Positions 34,441 to 48,810 of a DNA stretch of 64,000 nt are shown here, in pieces (positions within the stretch are counted from its first letter, which is position 1; each line of letters starts with the position of its first letter). A model generated the notes under the pieces. That model was given only the letters and a program-made list of their open reading frames with translations. It was not told the origin of the DNA and ran no database searches. The position numbers and the translations under genes were made by a program. The DNA is from Molanna angustata. Lineage: Eukaryota; Arthropoda; Insecta; Trichoptera; Molannidae. Where the stretch lies: positions 16,745,775 through 16,809,774 of the forward strand of contig OY754984.1 in NCBI GenBank assembly GCA_963576475.1, written 5' to 3'.

Positions 34441-35364
34441 TATAACTGTCTAATATCTAAAAACGTAGTCAGGTAAGAATTCCGTCATGTGTTTATGAAG
34501 GTAGGTCATTATAGTTTTCATGTATAACTGTCTAATATCTAAAAACGTAGTCAGGTAAGAATTCCGTCATGTGTTTATGAAGGTAGGTCATTGTAGTTTT
34601 CATGTATAACTGTCTAATATCTAAAAACGTAGTCAGGTAAGAATTCCGTCATGTGTTTATGAAGGTAGGTCATTATAGTTTTCATGTATAACTGTCTAAT
34701 ATCTAAAAACGTAGTCAGGTAAGAATTCCGTCATGTGTTTATGAAGTTAGGTCATTATAGTTTTCATGTATAACTGTCTAATATCTAAAAACGTAGTCAG
34801 GTAAGAATTCCGTCATGTGTTTATGAAGGTAGGTCATTATAGTTTTCATGTATAACTGTCTAATATCTAAAAACGTAGTCAGGTAAGAATTCCGTCATGT
34901 GTTTATGAAGGTAGGTCATTATAGTTTTCATGTATAACTGTCTAATATCTAAAAACGTAGTCAGGTAAGAATTCTGCCATGTGTTTATGAAGGTAGGTCA
35001 TTATAGTTTTCATGTATAACTGTCTAATATCTAAAAACGTAGTCAGGTAAGAATTCCGTCATGTGTTTATGAAGGTAGGTCATTATAGTTTTCATGTATA
35101 ACTGTCTAATATCTAAAAACGTAGTCAGGTAAGAATTCCGTCATGTGTTTATGAAGTTAGGTCATTATAGTTTTCATGTATAACTGTCTAATATCTAAAA
35201 ACGTAGTCAGGTAAGAATTCCGTCATGTGTTTATGAAGGTAGGTCATTATAGTTTTCATGTGTAACTGTCTAATATCTAAAAACGTAGTCAGGTAAGAAT
35301 TCCGTCATGTGTTTATGAAGGTAGGTCATTATAGTTTTCATGTGTAACTGTCTAATATCCAAAA
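34381..35364. repeat. 82-bp tandem repeat, 12 units, derived from LINE coding DNA
   Basis: ACGTAGTCAGG recurs with an exact 82-bp step at 34381, 34463, 34545, 34627, 34709, 34791, 34873, 34955, 35037, 35119, 35201 and 35283. Units differ by only a few substitutions. The first unit overlaps the LINE reading frame at 34149-34439 (minus), which encodes MTYLHKHMTEFLPDYVF there. Since 82 is not a multiple of 3, the array does not extend the frame. Confidence 0.95.
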
Positions 35365-35640
35365 AAACACTGTTTGTGTAAATTTGGTCCGTGGAGTATC
35401 TTTTAGGTTTTTTGTACATAATACTATATATATTTGTATAATATTATTATTTCATTTTGTATATTCTTTTAATATTTTTTTTTTTTATAAATCTGTTTTT
35501 TTTTTAATATAATCTGTTTTTGTATGTATAATCATGTTTAAATTCTGTTTATGTGTATGTGTAAAAGGTTACTAATCTGTAAATTTTAATAAAATAAAAA
35601 AAACAATAAAAATAAACCATGTAATATTATCACTTAAGCC
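35365..35640. other. AT-rich spacer
   Basis: Long T-rich stretch (35440-35520) and an AATAAAATAAAAAAAAC tail near 35590. Possibly a plus-strand LINE tail. No coding sequence. Confidence 0.4.
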
Positions 35641-35965
35641 AGTTGCATGTAACACATGAGCTCCAACTGTCGATGGCGATTGTATGTATAGTTGAAGAAT
35701 ACGTACTCAAACAAGTAACCAAATCAATAAAAACAACATTTTAAGATATTTTGTACAAAACATGAATGTCTAGATCCGATAGTTTGATAGTCAGTCCTTA
35801 TTTCCTACCCCAAATATGTAAGCATCTCAATGGTATGTACGTATGTATGGATATTAAGTATCAAACTATTGAGAGTCCCCGTAGATATTGTATATACTGT
35901 CACCCGAATCGTATGACACAATTTTACGATATTTAAAAAAAAATGGAAATATAGGCAGTTAAAAT
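35641..35965 (-). repeat. Family A diverged copy A6
   Basis: It begins AGTTGCATGTAACACATGAG and TCCAACTGTCGATGGCGAT and ends with GGAAATATAGGCAGTTAAA. It lacks the hairpin half and is more diverged than A4, A8 and A9. Confidence 0.7.
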
Positions 35966-36379
35966 GTTTTTCTGTCCTGAGGTAATACTAACAATAATAA
36001 AACAATACAGTTTTGCTACATAATTCTCAATAAACTTCAAGGTATAAAAAAAAACGAAAATTCAAAAGAATTAAACACTAAATTCACAAAAAACCAAGAA
36101 TATTTATGAAGGTAAGGGTGTATTTGCATGTGTAAGAGACGATGTGGGGATATGTGTTATAAAGTATGTATGAGGGCGTAAGAAAAGATCTCTTTCTGAG
36201 TGGAAATATTATCTTAAAACAAACATCGATTCTCTCAAAACCAACAGAACTTATTTTTTTTTATTTTGACAAAACAAACATTAAAAAATATATAATAGGG
36301 ATTAAGAGATTTTCATCGTTTTGTACAGTCCCGTTCTAGTGAAGAGTTATATGTTGGCCTCGATCCACCCGTTTCATTT

Positions 36380-37690
36380 AAATATTAATAATAATAGTAA
36401 TAGAATTGACAGAAGTAAAAAAATGGCTTGACAGGAACTCTCTGGCACTTAATACAAACAAAACAAAATACATTGCATACAGCATAACCTCCCGAAATAA
36501 ACCTAGTGACGAACATAAACTAAGAATTCATGATTACTGTACCGAAAACTTAAGTGATCAACCAACATGTAACTGCCCAATCATTGAACGAACAGAGAGC
36601 ATAAAATATCTAGGAACTATATTTGATGAAAACTTGAGATGGGACTATCACATTGACTGCGTGACATCTAAAATGAATAGATTAATAATATATACTTCTT
36701 TAAATCAATCAGAAATGTTATTGACCTAAAACATTTGAAAAATATATACTATGCTCTTTGTCATTCAATAATGGAATATGGAATTATTGGATGGGGAAGT
36801 GCAACGCCAACAATAATAAAGAAAATAGACATAGCCCAAAAAGCTATTATAAAAGTTATACTTAAGGTACCTATTCGAACGAATACTGAAGAGATTTTTA
36901 CTAAATTCAAAGTTCCAACAATTACAAAAATATATGCAAAAAATCTGCTAATATACAAGCTAAAAAGAGAAGACCAATATACTAGCTCACAACAATATAA
37001 ACACACTAGATTAAGTACAACAAATACCTTAAATATACCATATATTAAAACAACTTTTGGACAACGTAGTGTACGATATTTTTCAACAAAACTTTTCAAT
37101 AGTTTACCAACAAATATTAAAAACATCAGTAATGCAAAAGAATTTAAAAAACTATCACTAGGATGGGTTTATGAAATAGATGAAAAAATTCTTAAGGAAA
37201 TAATTCTTCCAAATAAAATGTAAATGCACTATTACAAACAACAGAATAGACAATTGAATAGACAATTGAAAAAAAGTGAAACAAATAATTTATTTCCACA
37301 ATTTTTGGTTGTGTGTGCATGACTCAAAATGAAATATTGTATTTAGAAGGAAAGATGCATACGTTTGAATGCGTAGCGTATGTATGTACATGTACTTATA
37401 TTATATGTAAATGTATCTATAAATAAACAACGTAATAGACAATAACATAAAACTAGCTCACCTTAGCACAGGCTATGCCTAGTGAGGGGGCTAGTAACAA
37501 AGATACAAACAAAAAGATATGGCTTAAACTATGTAAGCACCAGTGAAGTGGTAAATTGATATTTATTGAAATGAGATAACTTATATTTACATTGTATGTT
37601 AACTATGTATGAATAAGCTTATATTATCTTAAGATATTTTGTATCTCATATATAGTGTATATTTTTGGATAGAAATAAATAAAAATAAAA
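36380..37690 (+). pseudogene. Jockey/CR1-type LINE, RT C-terminal part and 3' UTR
   Basis: 36406-36729 reads EVKKWLDRNSLALNTNKTKY, then IKYLGTIFDENLRWDYHID, the RT palm/thumb boundary. After one frameshift near 36715, 36735-37223 reads YYALCHSIMEYGIIGWGSA, QKAIIKVILKVP, then IKTTFGQRSVRYFSTKLFNS and LPTNIKNI. The UTR runs to an AATAAATAAAAATAAA tail near 37685. The fragment starts after the catalytic Asp pair, so no RT active site remains. Its C-terminus is related to that of 33690-34440. Confidence 0.75.
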
Positions 37691-37694
37691 AAAA

Positions 37695-37845
37695 TAAATA
37701 ATAATGAACACTTCCTTGCACCCTGCGCAAGTGGCGAGTCTATAGCCCTATGGCAACTAACCAGTGTTTCCATCCCAGAGAAGCAATATTTGCGTGAGAA
37801 ATAAATTAAAATAAATTTCTCCTCTGCTGGGAATATAAGGTATGT
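37695..37845 (-). repeat. SINE family S2 copy
   Basis: Minus-strand TTGCTTCTCTGGGATGGAAA, GGTTAGTTGCCATAGGGCTA and TCGCCACTTGCGCAGGGTGC with an AT tail. It sits directly at the LINE tail upstream. Confidence 0.6.
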
Positions 37846-38149
37846 AGTGTATTGAAGTTACACGTCAAAAAGAGCGAAGCATACATTTCCTAGGAAAATT
37901 TTATTTTTTTATTTCGTTTTAAGATATTAAAAAACTTACTTAATATGGAAGAAAAAAAAATATATACCTCGTGAGCGAAAAAGTTACTATTATGACTTTG
38001 ATGAGAAAAGAACATACCTACATTAAAAAAAATATCAGATTTTTCTCTGATGGAAATAGAGTTAATATGAACTCGAGAAAGTGATAAGTTATCATCTATC
38101 AACATCCGAATTAGTTATTACTATATGGCTAGTGTCCGATCGAACATTC
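37846..38149. other. No recognised feature
   Basis: AT-rich, nothing supported. Confidence 0.5.
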
Positions 38150-38335
38150 AACTTCGGCCACCTTCGACCAAAAGAGCACCTTCAGCATGGATTCAGCCAA
38201 AAAAGTACCTTCAAGATCGGCATCAACCAAAAAAAAAGCACCTTCAGCATCGGCTTCAGCCAAAAAAGCACCTTCAACATCGGCTTCGGCCAAAAAAGCC
38301 GAAGTTTTTGCCGAAGCTGAATTTTTCTATTTGCC
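38150..38335 (+). repeat. 30-bp minisatellite with coding-like periodicity
   Basis: Four to five units of a 30-bp word (GCCAAAAAAGCACCTTCAAC followed by ATCGGCTTCG) are arranged head to tail. One unit carries 3 extra A. In one frame they give a ten-residue repeat of type AKKAPSTSAS, continued by unrelated sequence to 38570. Lys/Ala/Ser repeats like this occur in linker-histone tails, but no histone domain is present. Confidence 0.7.
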
Positions 38336-38555
38336 TACAAAATGGTCAAAATTGGCCTATACAAAATATGATCATGTTTCCACTTCCACCGAAATTTTCT
38401 TCGTTGGCGTAAGTTACGTCCACGACCGACGTGACATTCATTTACTATCACTACAATTTAATAGAATTATAGATAGAAGAAAAGAGGAAGTAAAAGATGC
38501 AGAAAAAAATGTGATTCAAAACAATAAAAATATATCATGTTATATTATTACTTAC

Positions 38556-38710
38556 ACTAGTTGCATGTAACACTTGAGATCCAACTGTCGATGGCGATAG
38601 TATGTTTAATTAAATAATACGTACCAAACTATAAACACATAAACACAAATTGATAAATATTATAAGATATTTTGTTTTCTATATAAAACATGTAGGTATA
38701 TATTCAAACA
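38556..38710 (-). repeat. Family A fragment A7
   Basis: ACTAGTTGCATGTAACACTT, then TCCAACTGTCGATGGCGATA and ATTTTGTTTTCTATATAAAA. Only the non-hairpin end remains. Confidence 0.7.
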
Positions 38711-38719
38711 CTCTAATGT

Positions 38720-40847
<2,128 letters not shown>

Positions 40848-40872
40848 TTTCACCCGTGAAAACATCAAATAT

Positions 40873-42380
<1,508 letters not shown>

Positions 42381-42860
42381 CAATAGGTATATAAATATTT
42401 TAAGAAAGGCTAGTTCAGGATGTCTCAAAAATATCATCTGGCATAACAAATATATAAGAACGTATTGTAAAGTCAGAATTTATAAGAAATATGTTAGACC
42501 AATCATGACATATGCGGTGGAGACAAGAGCCGACTCGACCAGAGCCAAAAACCTCCTACGAACATCAGAAATGAAGATTTTAAGGGCTATCACAAGGAAT
42601 ACGCTTAGGGACAGAATTCAAAATGACGACATTAGACGGACCTGTGAGACTGAGGACATCATACGATGGAGTAGAGCTAGGAGAAGATTCTGGAGGGACC
42701 ATGTCAACAGGATGGACGCCAAACGAAATCCCATTAGGGCGTCACCTGCCCAGAAGACCACCGAAGAGGCGGAGGGATAGCTGGACCTCAGCTTCACAGG
42801 AATAGCTTTCTCAAAAAACAGATCTACGATCTAATATATGAAGAAGAAGAAGAAAGGCTT
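42381..42860 (+). pseudogene. LINE RT C-terminal remnant
   Basis: One frame to 42780 reads ILRKASSGCLKNIIWHNKYI, IYKKYVRPIMTYAVETRADS, LRTSEMKILRAITRNTLRDR, then FWRDHVNRM. The match resumes in another frame with RPPKRRRDSWTSASQE, then stops before a GAAGAAGAAGAAG tail. This is a thumb/C-terminal piece of one LINE group. The extreme end of the same family is at 44271-44400 on the minus strand. Confidence 0.75.
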
Positions 42861-43220
42861 AAACTATTCAACAATTAACAAATAAATTTTATTAAGTAAT
42901 TTTTTAAAAACTTATTAAAATTAAATAAATGGAGGCACAAAACTTCTTTGTGTCTTCATTTTGTTCGCCATTTAGTTGTTGTGAACTGAATGTGGCAAAG
43001 ATGTTAAGTAAATTTTATTTAATGTCCTACAAATTCGATTATCCAATATTTGAAAAAATACCGTCATGGTCACTAAATTACGCCTTTCGCGAAATGTATT
43101 TATTTTATAAACAATGCGTTAGTAGAAAAAGAGAAGGAATGTCTAATGTGTACAAAAATTTAAAATGTTTCAGTCTCGTTTCATATTCACATAAAATACC
43201 AATCAATAACGGAATCTTAG
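42861..43220. other. No recognised gene
   Basis: An ATG-started frame of 106 codons (42929-43249) runs into family B sequence, so its C-terminus is repeat. Its first 95 residues match no family I know. Confidence 0.4.
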
Positions 43221-43778
43221 TAAAACGAGTGGGTGGTGGCCAACGCTAACCTCTTCACTACCAAGTCACTCTGCAAAGTATTCAAATTTTGTATAGAAAA
43301 TTATCAGCATTTTCATGAAATGAGTTTGTTAAATTATTTTTGATTTGAATATTTCATAATGAAAACTTGATAATTCTTCAATGCCATTTTATGAAAGTGA
43401 TATTTTTTTTAGCAATTCAAAAATAAAAATATCAAATTTGTAAGTTTCTTGAGCTTGGGGTCACTTTGAAATATTTGACAGTTAAAAAAAATCGAGATGC
43501 ACTATTCAGATATCCTTCAAAATCAAATGGGGTCTGAGCAATTACTAGCTATACAAATGTGCAACATTTGAAAATAATCGAATGAGTACTTGCTGCGTAT
43601 AGTATATAGCACGTAGTTCACAGCACAAATACACAGATACATTGTGATGAAACTTTCAGAATACAATTTCAGTATGACATTAGGAGATAATCTGTTAGAA
43701 AGAAATAACCTTAAAAATTGCGAATATATAACTCTCCACTATATCCACTTAGGGTAGTGTGGAGTAAAAACAATGAAA
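43221..43778 (+). repeat. Family B near full copy B3
   Basis: It starts AACGAGTGGGTGGTGGCCAA, then CTCTTCACTACC, follows the common body (AGCTTGGGGTCACTTTGAAA, a short CACA tract), and ends CTCTCCACTATATCCACTTA, GGGTAGTGTGGAGT. The terminal hairpin is present. This uninterrupted copy defines the family length at about 560 bp. Confidence 0.8.
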
Positions 43779-44098
43779 TCGATCACGGACGAAGTTTGAG
43801 AAACTTTGTAAGCGATATCGAAAGAATACATTGTTCAACGTATCTTAGGTGAGACAGTTAGTTTGAAATATAATTATTATAGTTATCGATTGACGATTAT
43901 ACAATACTTATGTGTTGATTTACATAATATTATGGTTAAATCTAAGAACAAGAAATGTATGTACGTATATGCAAACGTAAGGAAATATTAATACTTAACT
44001 ATTATTTGGCATAGTGAAAATTAACTGGCAGGAATAGGTGAATTCACTTTAAAACAAGAATAAAGAGGATTAAATTAAATAGATTGAAATAAGTATTC
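43779..44098. other. No recognised feature
   Basis: AT-rich, nothing supported. Confidence 0.5.
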
Positions 44099-44240
44099 GT
44101 GGTTCAGCAAGTTGGAAGTCTGAATCCTAAACCTAAGGTAGGTACATGGTTCGATTCCTGTTAGAGACACAGTTTTTGGTCTGGATCTGTGAGACGATAG
44201 ACACCATTCTTCCAAATGTGGCAATATGTTATTGTGGAGC
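44099..44240 (+). repeat. SINE family S3, diverged copy
   Basis: ATGGTTCGATTCCTGTTAGA (B box), then GGTCTGGATCTGTGAGACGA and AATGTGGCAATATGTTATTG match 17764-17998 in the opposite orientation. The A-box half is decayed. Confidence 0.65.
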
Positions 44241-44270
44241 TAACCAGATCTTAAAACAAGAACCATTGTA

Positions 44271-44400
44271 AGCTTCTTCTTCTTCTTCTGCTTTAGTTAG
44301 GACTGTGTCCTGTTATTCTCGGAGCCTGCTCTTGTGAAGTGGACGTCCAGCTATCCTTCCATCGTTTGAGTGGCCTTCCAGGGGGTCTGTCATTTGTTAT
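44271..44400 (-). pseudogene. LINE extreme C-terminus (family of 42381-42860)
   Basis: On the minus strand a frame reads RPPGRPLKRWKDSWTSTSQE followed by a stop and a GAAGAAGAAGAAGCT tail. Confidence 0.65.
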
Positions 44401-44916
44401 CTCCCCATCGTCATTGTAAGCGGCAAACTATATTATTAACTTAGAAAAATCTATGTAAAAAATATTCATTTATCCTAGATTAAATATATTTTATAAACTT
44501 AAATTATGAAATTTCTATCTGTCAGCGCTGAAACAAGTTGAAATTTAGAGAAATTCTTTAAATATTTTCTAAATTTATTTTCTCTGACCTTTGTTATTTC
44601 TCGTCCATGTAATTGCTAAAACTTTATTTCAATTTTTCAACTCTGCCTACAAAACTTGTGAAATTTGTGAAATACTTCGCCAACAACTTGAATAGACGAA
44701 AATACTTTAGTTATGTTGGTAACGTAAGACCAATATTTGTATAGGTGGCAATTAAATCGATAAAATTTTATTTAAACAGAGCCCTTGGAGTGATCTTGTG
44801 TCACTAAACGGTACTTTATAAATTTTAATTATTATTATTAAACGAAGAATTTTCTTCAGTGTTACAAGACTGCATGTTACCCACTATTAATCTCAACTAT
44901 TGTATTTATTTAAGTA
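44401..44916. other. No recognised feature
   Basis: AT-rich, no supported feature. Confidence 0.5.
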
Positions 44917-45062
44917 TTTAACACTTCCTTACACCCTGTGTTAGGGGCGCTTTAATTGCAAAATGACAATTTCTTCCAACAAATAAATCCCCTGGTGGAA
45001 ATCAAACCGATGGCGCTACGCCAAAGCCAGACGGCTAACCGCTTATGCCACAACGGTCGATT
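44917..45062 (-). repeat. SINE family S2, longest copy
   Basis: Minus strand: TCGACCGTTGTGGCATAAGC, GGTTAGCCGTCTGG, then a B-box-like CGGTTTGATTTCCACC, a body with TTGTTGGAAGAAATTG, and a GCGCCCCTAACACAGGGTGT tail end. Both tRNA promoter boxes are recognisable, which fixes the SINE as tRNA-derived. Confidence 0.7.
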
Positions 45063-45189
45063 GAACGTAAGCCTACATATTACGTATTAACTATTTTTTA
45101 TAGCCAAATCAACAGTCGAATTAATATCGCAATAGAGACGAAGATGAAATAATATAGCGATAGTGTAGTTGTAGTGCACTATAAGATAT

Positions 45190-45668
45190 TATTAAATACC
45201 AGACAATTATTAGGACTGTGGTTACATACGGGTGCGAGAAGTTGACAATTACAATAAAATCCGCTGAAGCTTTGGACATATTTGAGAGGAAAGTTCTCCG
45301 CTGCATATGCGGTCCAGTAAAAGATGGGGAAGAGTGGCGTATAAGACGAAACAAAGAATTGTACAGAATATATGAATCACCCAGTATCTCAACACATATA
45401 AGATTATCGAGATTGAGATGGGCTGGACATGTTCAGAGAATGCCAAATATGTGAATTCCTAAGAGAAGTATGACTGGACATCCAGGAGAGAGAAGGAAAA
45501 TAGGAAGACCCAGGTTGCGATGGGAGGACGAGGTGAGGAGGGATGCAGTACAGCTCTTAAGCATTACAAACTGGAAGACGGCGGCTAAGGACAGACGGGG
45601 TTGGAGGCAAAAGTTGAAGGAGGCCAAAGCTCGACTTGGGCTGTAGCGCCATCGAAGAAGAAGAATAA
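45190..45668 (+). pseudogene. LINE RT C-terminal remnant (family of 30016-30503)
   Basis: The first frame reads VTYGCEKLTITIKSAEALDI, FERKVLRCICGPVKDGEEWR, then RLRWAGHVQRMPNM and a stop. In another frame, to about 45645, comes GRPRLRWEDEVRRDA and WKTAAKDRRGWRQKLKEA. The tail is GAAGAAGAAGAATAA. It is 5'-truncated and carries one frameshift near 45450. Confidence 0.8.
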
Positions 45669-45822
45669 GTGACTTTTCACACGATCCGGTTGCCGGGTAA
45701 CTGACAGCGAAGTGTATGGGCACGCATGGTAGCTTTCACACGCACCGGCATGCATGACCATACACTTCGCTGCCGGTTACCCGGCGCCGGCTATCTGAAA
45801 ACCGGATCGTGTGAAAAGGCAC
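45669..45822. mobile_element. Small foldback MITE, 154 bp
   Basis: Left arm GTGACTTTTCACACGATCCGG (one mismatch pair near the tip) is complementary to the right end CCGGATCGTGTGAAAAGGCAC, and complementarity continues through ACTTCGCTGTCAGTTACCCG-type sequence. The whole element folds as a near-palindrome. It begins at the GAA tail of the LINE. Confidence 0.7.
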
Positions 45823-46323
45823 TGAGTGTAGTGCACAGAAGTGATAAGTGGAACAAAATATTATTTTACACGGAAACGTTTTTGAAATTTAATTAATGCT
45901 TTGTTTTTTTTTTTTATATTAACCATATATTGTCAAATATCAATGTCTCTATTGGTTATCGTACACATGTCGCTATAATTGTTCACAATGAACAACGAAT
46001 AAAACAAATAATTTTTGTGCACTTATCTAAATAATACATACATAAATTCAAGTGCGATACGCTCCATGCCTGAAAATGCAATATTTTTAAAATTTGTGTG
46101 GTGTATTAGAATACGTGGTATTGCCCCCTTCCCCGACAAAGGATATAAATACGGTAGAAACGCGATTCGCGGCCGTCTTAAATCGCTTCCGCGCACTATA
46201 CAGATAGGTATATAACAGTGTAGGTACTTGTTCGGCCAAGAGCTGTGCTACGAATAAACCAAGTATAAAGAAACTTATGCGTTTAATTATACTAACCCCA
46301 AACCAGGACAAGACAATCTGGTT
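45823..46323. other. No gene; promoter-like patch
   Basis: At 46141-46151 GGATATAAATA resembles a TATA box, and AATAAACC at about 46252 resembles a polyadenylation signal, so a solo LTR at roughly 46100-46280 is conceivable. No TG...CA ends or target duplication could be shown. Confidence 0.3.
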
Positions 46324-46960
46324 TTGCATTTTATTACGTATGACCATGTATCGGAATTTCGTATAAAACTGGGCTGGTCTTCAATGGGCAAACGCAGGGA
46401 TGTTCACACACTCTGTCTTCTCTATAAGATTTTGTATAGTGAGGTGGCACCAAAGTATCTCAGAGACAGGTTTCATTTTTCATCGGAGCATGGTCTTCCT
46501 CTAAGATCGGGTAATAACGGTCTTCTTGTGATTCTCTCCCACCGATCGGACTTCTACACTAATTCTTTTACTGTCCATAGTGCCAGGCTCTGGAATCAAC
46601 TTCCCGTTGATACTCGAACCTTACCATCATTTTTTTCTTTTAAACAGCGGGTGAAACTCTGATGTCTCTCTTCCCTCCCTGCCTCGTTTTCCTCCTTACC
46701 ACTATCTCCGCCCCTTCCTTTTTTCCCCTTCCCATCCCCTCTAAATGCATATGTGTGTATATGTGTGTATGTATGTATGTGTGTGTATATGTATATATAT
46801 GTTCTAATATATATTTATATTTTTTTTTTATTCTCTAAGGTTGACTGGAAGATGTTAATTTCATTAACAAGTCCGCCTTTTGGCTTTTTTCTTGTTTGTA
46901 CTTATTTTGTTATGGTATTTAAGCCAATAAAGAATTATTATTATTATTATTACGTAATCC
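46324..46960 (+). pseudogene. LINE (Jockey/CR1-type) C-terminal fragment with 3' UTR
   Basis: The frame to 46662 reads RRDVHTLCLLYKILYSEVAP, KYLRDRFHFSSEHGLPLRS, then TVHSARLWNQLPVDTRTLPS, a close relative of 25830-26350. The UTR contains GGTTGACTGGAAGATGTTAA, the stem-loop GTTAATTTCATTAAC (46854-46868), AAGTCCGCC and an AATAAAG/ATTATT tail. Confidence 0.75.
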
Positions 46961-47871
46961 CAGAGGCAAGATTTCCCTAATATTTATTTTTATTTCTATG
47001 ATTATTTCACAGATTGCAACAAGTTATTTACTATTGAATAAAACATTGAAACTTAAAAAACTTATTTGGCTTTTAAAATAACGAATCAAATTTAAATTAA
47101 ATTATAAACTTCCCACGGTTGTGGTTGAAACAGAAATAATGAGGTAGGTCTATTTGCGCCAGGAGAGCTGTTGCTATAAACGGATCGGAAGTTAGTTACA
47201 GAGAGCGTTAAATAGAAATATGCTCTCCAGGTTGACATCCTGTTTGCTACGGGTTGTGACTGTGACACGTAATATACCACCTTTTTCAGCGGGGGGAACT
47301 AAACCCTCATGCCGTATACTGAGGCTAATCGTGCAGTTCTTCACCGGCTGACGCATGAATTGTTTTTTTCTTGCCGGCTGATAGAACGAATCAAAAAAAA
47401 AATATTGAAGCACCTGAGAAGGTCATTTATTACAGATTTCCGTAAATGGAGGAGGTTATCAGTTCGACGTGAACTTTTTTGTCTGTTCAGCGATTTCATT
47501 TTACCACGATGACCGATTTCGATGATTATTTTTTCAATAACAATGAGGTATCTGTTGATTGGTCCCATTTCAATTTGATCAAAATAGGATCATGGGATCT
47601 ATGAGAAATTTATACAATACTAATAATCTTCAAAAAACTGCATTCAAAGTTGGTCAACGTTAAAAGAAAACATACAACCGTTAGAAAAATTATGTTCATA
47701 ATTATAGAATTTTGTATGAAAAATATATATTACAAGAGAATTTCTTTAATTTTGGCAATGTTTAGTTATTTGATTTCATACTTTGATTTCATAGTGCCCT
47801 TGAGGTGAGGTTATCACAAAAACGGCGCTATAAAAATTATCCCAATTTATTATTATTAGAGTGTAATATTA
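46961..47871. other. No gene recognised
   Basis: Mixed composition. Two GCCGGCTGA words flank 47345-47390. No coding signal I can support. Confidence 0.4.
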
Positions 47872-47935
47872 GCAGGGAAGCTTCATTGTGTAGTGGAGAG
47901 TTTAGCGTTGGCCACAACCCATTCGTTTTATTTAC
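47872..47935 (-). repeat. Family B end fragment B4
   Basis: On the minus strand AACGAATGGGTTGTGGCCAA then CGCTAAACTCTCCACTACAC equals the left end of family B. Confidence 0.65.
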
Positions 47936-47992
47936 GTATGTCCCTGCACCCTTTTGTTGTTGTTTTAATACTGTTTCGTGGTCATGAATAGC

Positions 47993-48100
47993 CAATGGCA
48001 ATAAACTCGCCAGTGGCAATAAACTCACCAATAGCAATAAACTCGCTAGTGGAAATAAGCTAGCCAGTGGCAATAAAATCACCAATAGCAATAAACTCGA
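47993..48100 (+). repeat. 18-bp minisatellite, 6 units, resembling a SINE/LINE tail
   Basis: Six consecutive 18-bp units (47993, 48011, 48029, 48047, 48065, 48083) of type CARTGGCAATAAACTCRC. The unit equals the GGCAATAAACTCGCCA motif that closes SINE S2 and the LINE tails. Confidence 0.9.
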
Positions 48101-48291
48101 CACAGTAACAATATGTAATTAATTGATTTCAGATTTATGTAACGCATTAAAATCAACAAGGAATAAGGTAAGTAGGTATATTTATTATTTATACTTCTTT
48201 GCGCTAAAATAAATCTTACAGGGAATCAGTGCAAAATATTAATGAAAGCACTTACTTTCAATTCTATGAAACGAAGTTCTTGTTTCAGTTT

Positions 48292-48594
48292 TCATACCAG
48301 TAAGCTATGTAATGCAAGTCCTACGAGCACTAGCACAAGCAGCAGTTCAAAGATATAAAACCATTTAGAATCTTTATCATTATTATTATTATCCCCACCG
48401 AGATTATATTCTTTGGTAAATATGAGACCACCTGAGCCGGTGTACGTTAACTGTGACTTTGTAGGATTTGTGTTAAATTTATGTCTTTTGACTAAGTCAG
48501 GTGCATTTTCATGGTCTGTGTGGGAACTGTGTGGGATATAAAGGCAAGGGAAGGTAGATTCGTTTGGACTTACAGGATAAGACTGTCCTTTTTG
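48292..48594 (-). CDS. Candidate terminal exon of a host gene, unidentified
   Basis: A 100-codon stretch with no stop lies on the minus strand, ending with TGA at 48292-48294. It contains no Met, so it could only be an internal or last exon. It reads GQSYPVSPNESTFPCLYIPH, then ENAPDLVKRHKF, TGSGGLIFTKEYNLGGD, four Asn and DKDSKWFYIFE, ending in a hydrophobic run LLLVLVLVGLALHSLLV at the very C-terminus. Such an end suits a tail anchor or a GPI-attachment signal. A possible acceptor CAG lies at 48583-48585. AATAAA-like words follow about 100 bp downstream. No partner exon was found, and an open stretch this long can arise by chance, so confidence is low. Confidence 0.3.
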   Translation of the reverse strand, partial: QKGQSYPVSPNESTFPCLYIPHSSHTDHENAPDLVKRHKFNTNPTKSQLTYTGSGGLIFTKEYNLGGDNNNNDKDSKWFYIFELLLVLVLVGLALHSLLV

Positions 48595-48810
48595 TCAGAT
48601 TAGGATCAAGACTGATCATGATATCTCTGTAACTATGTTATATAATTAAATAACATTTTATTTTATTTTATACAGCTATGTAAAAAAAGTCAAAAAGACA
48701 ATAATATTTCAACAAAACCAGTAAATTATGGAAAATTCTGACGATGCTCAAAAGTTTTTCATAATTTCTGTCATACAGATGGACTGGATAGATCTATGAG
48801 TAAAGTACCT

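Noticed and set aside
34381..35364. Regular 82-bp repeats as a CRISPR array
   Set aside because: There are no unique spacers, the unit repeats without interruption, and the genome is eukaryotic.
42929..43249. 106-codon ATG-started frame as a gene
   Set aside because: It runs into the family B repeat and has no recognisable domain; kept only as a remark.
46100..46280. Solo LTR with TATA and AATAAA words
   Set aside because: No TG...CA ends, no flanking duplication and no second copy in the window.
47837..48103. Leu-rich minus-strand frame with repeated LLPLAS
   Set aside because: It is the translation of the 18-bp minisatellite at 47993-48100.
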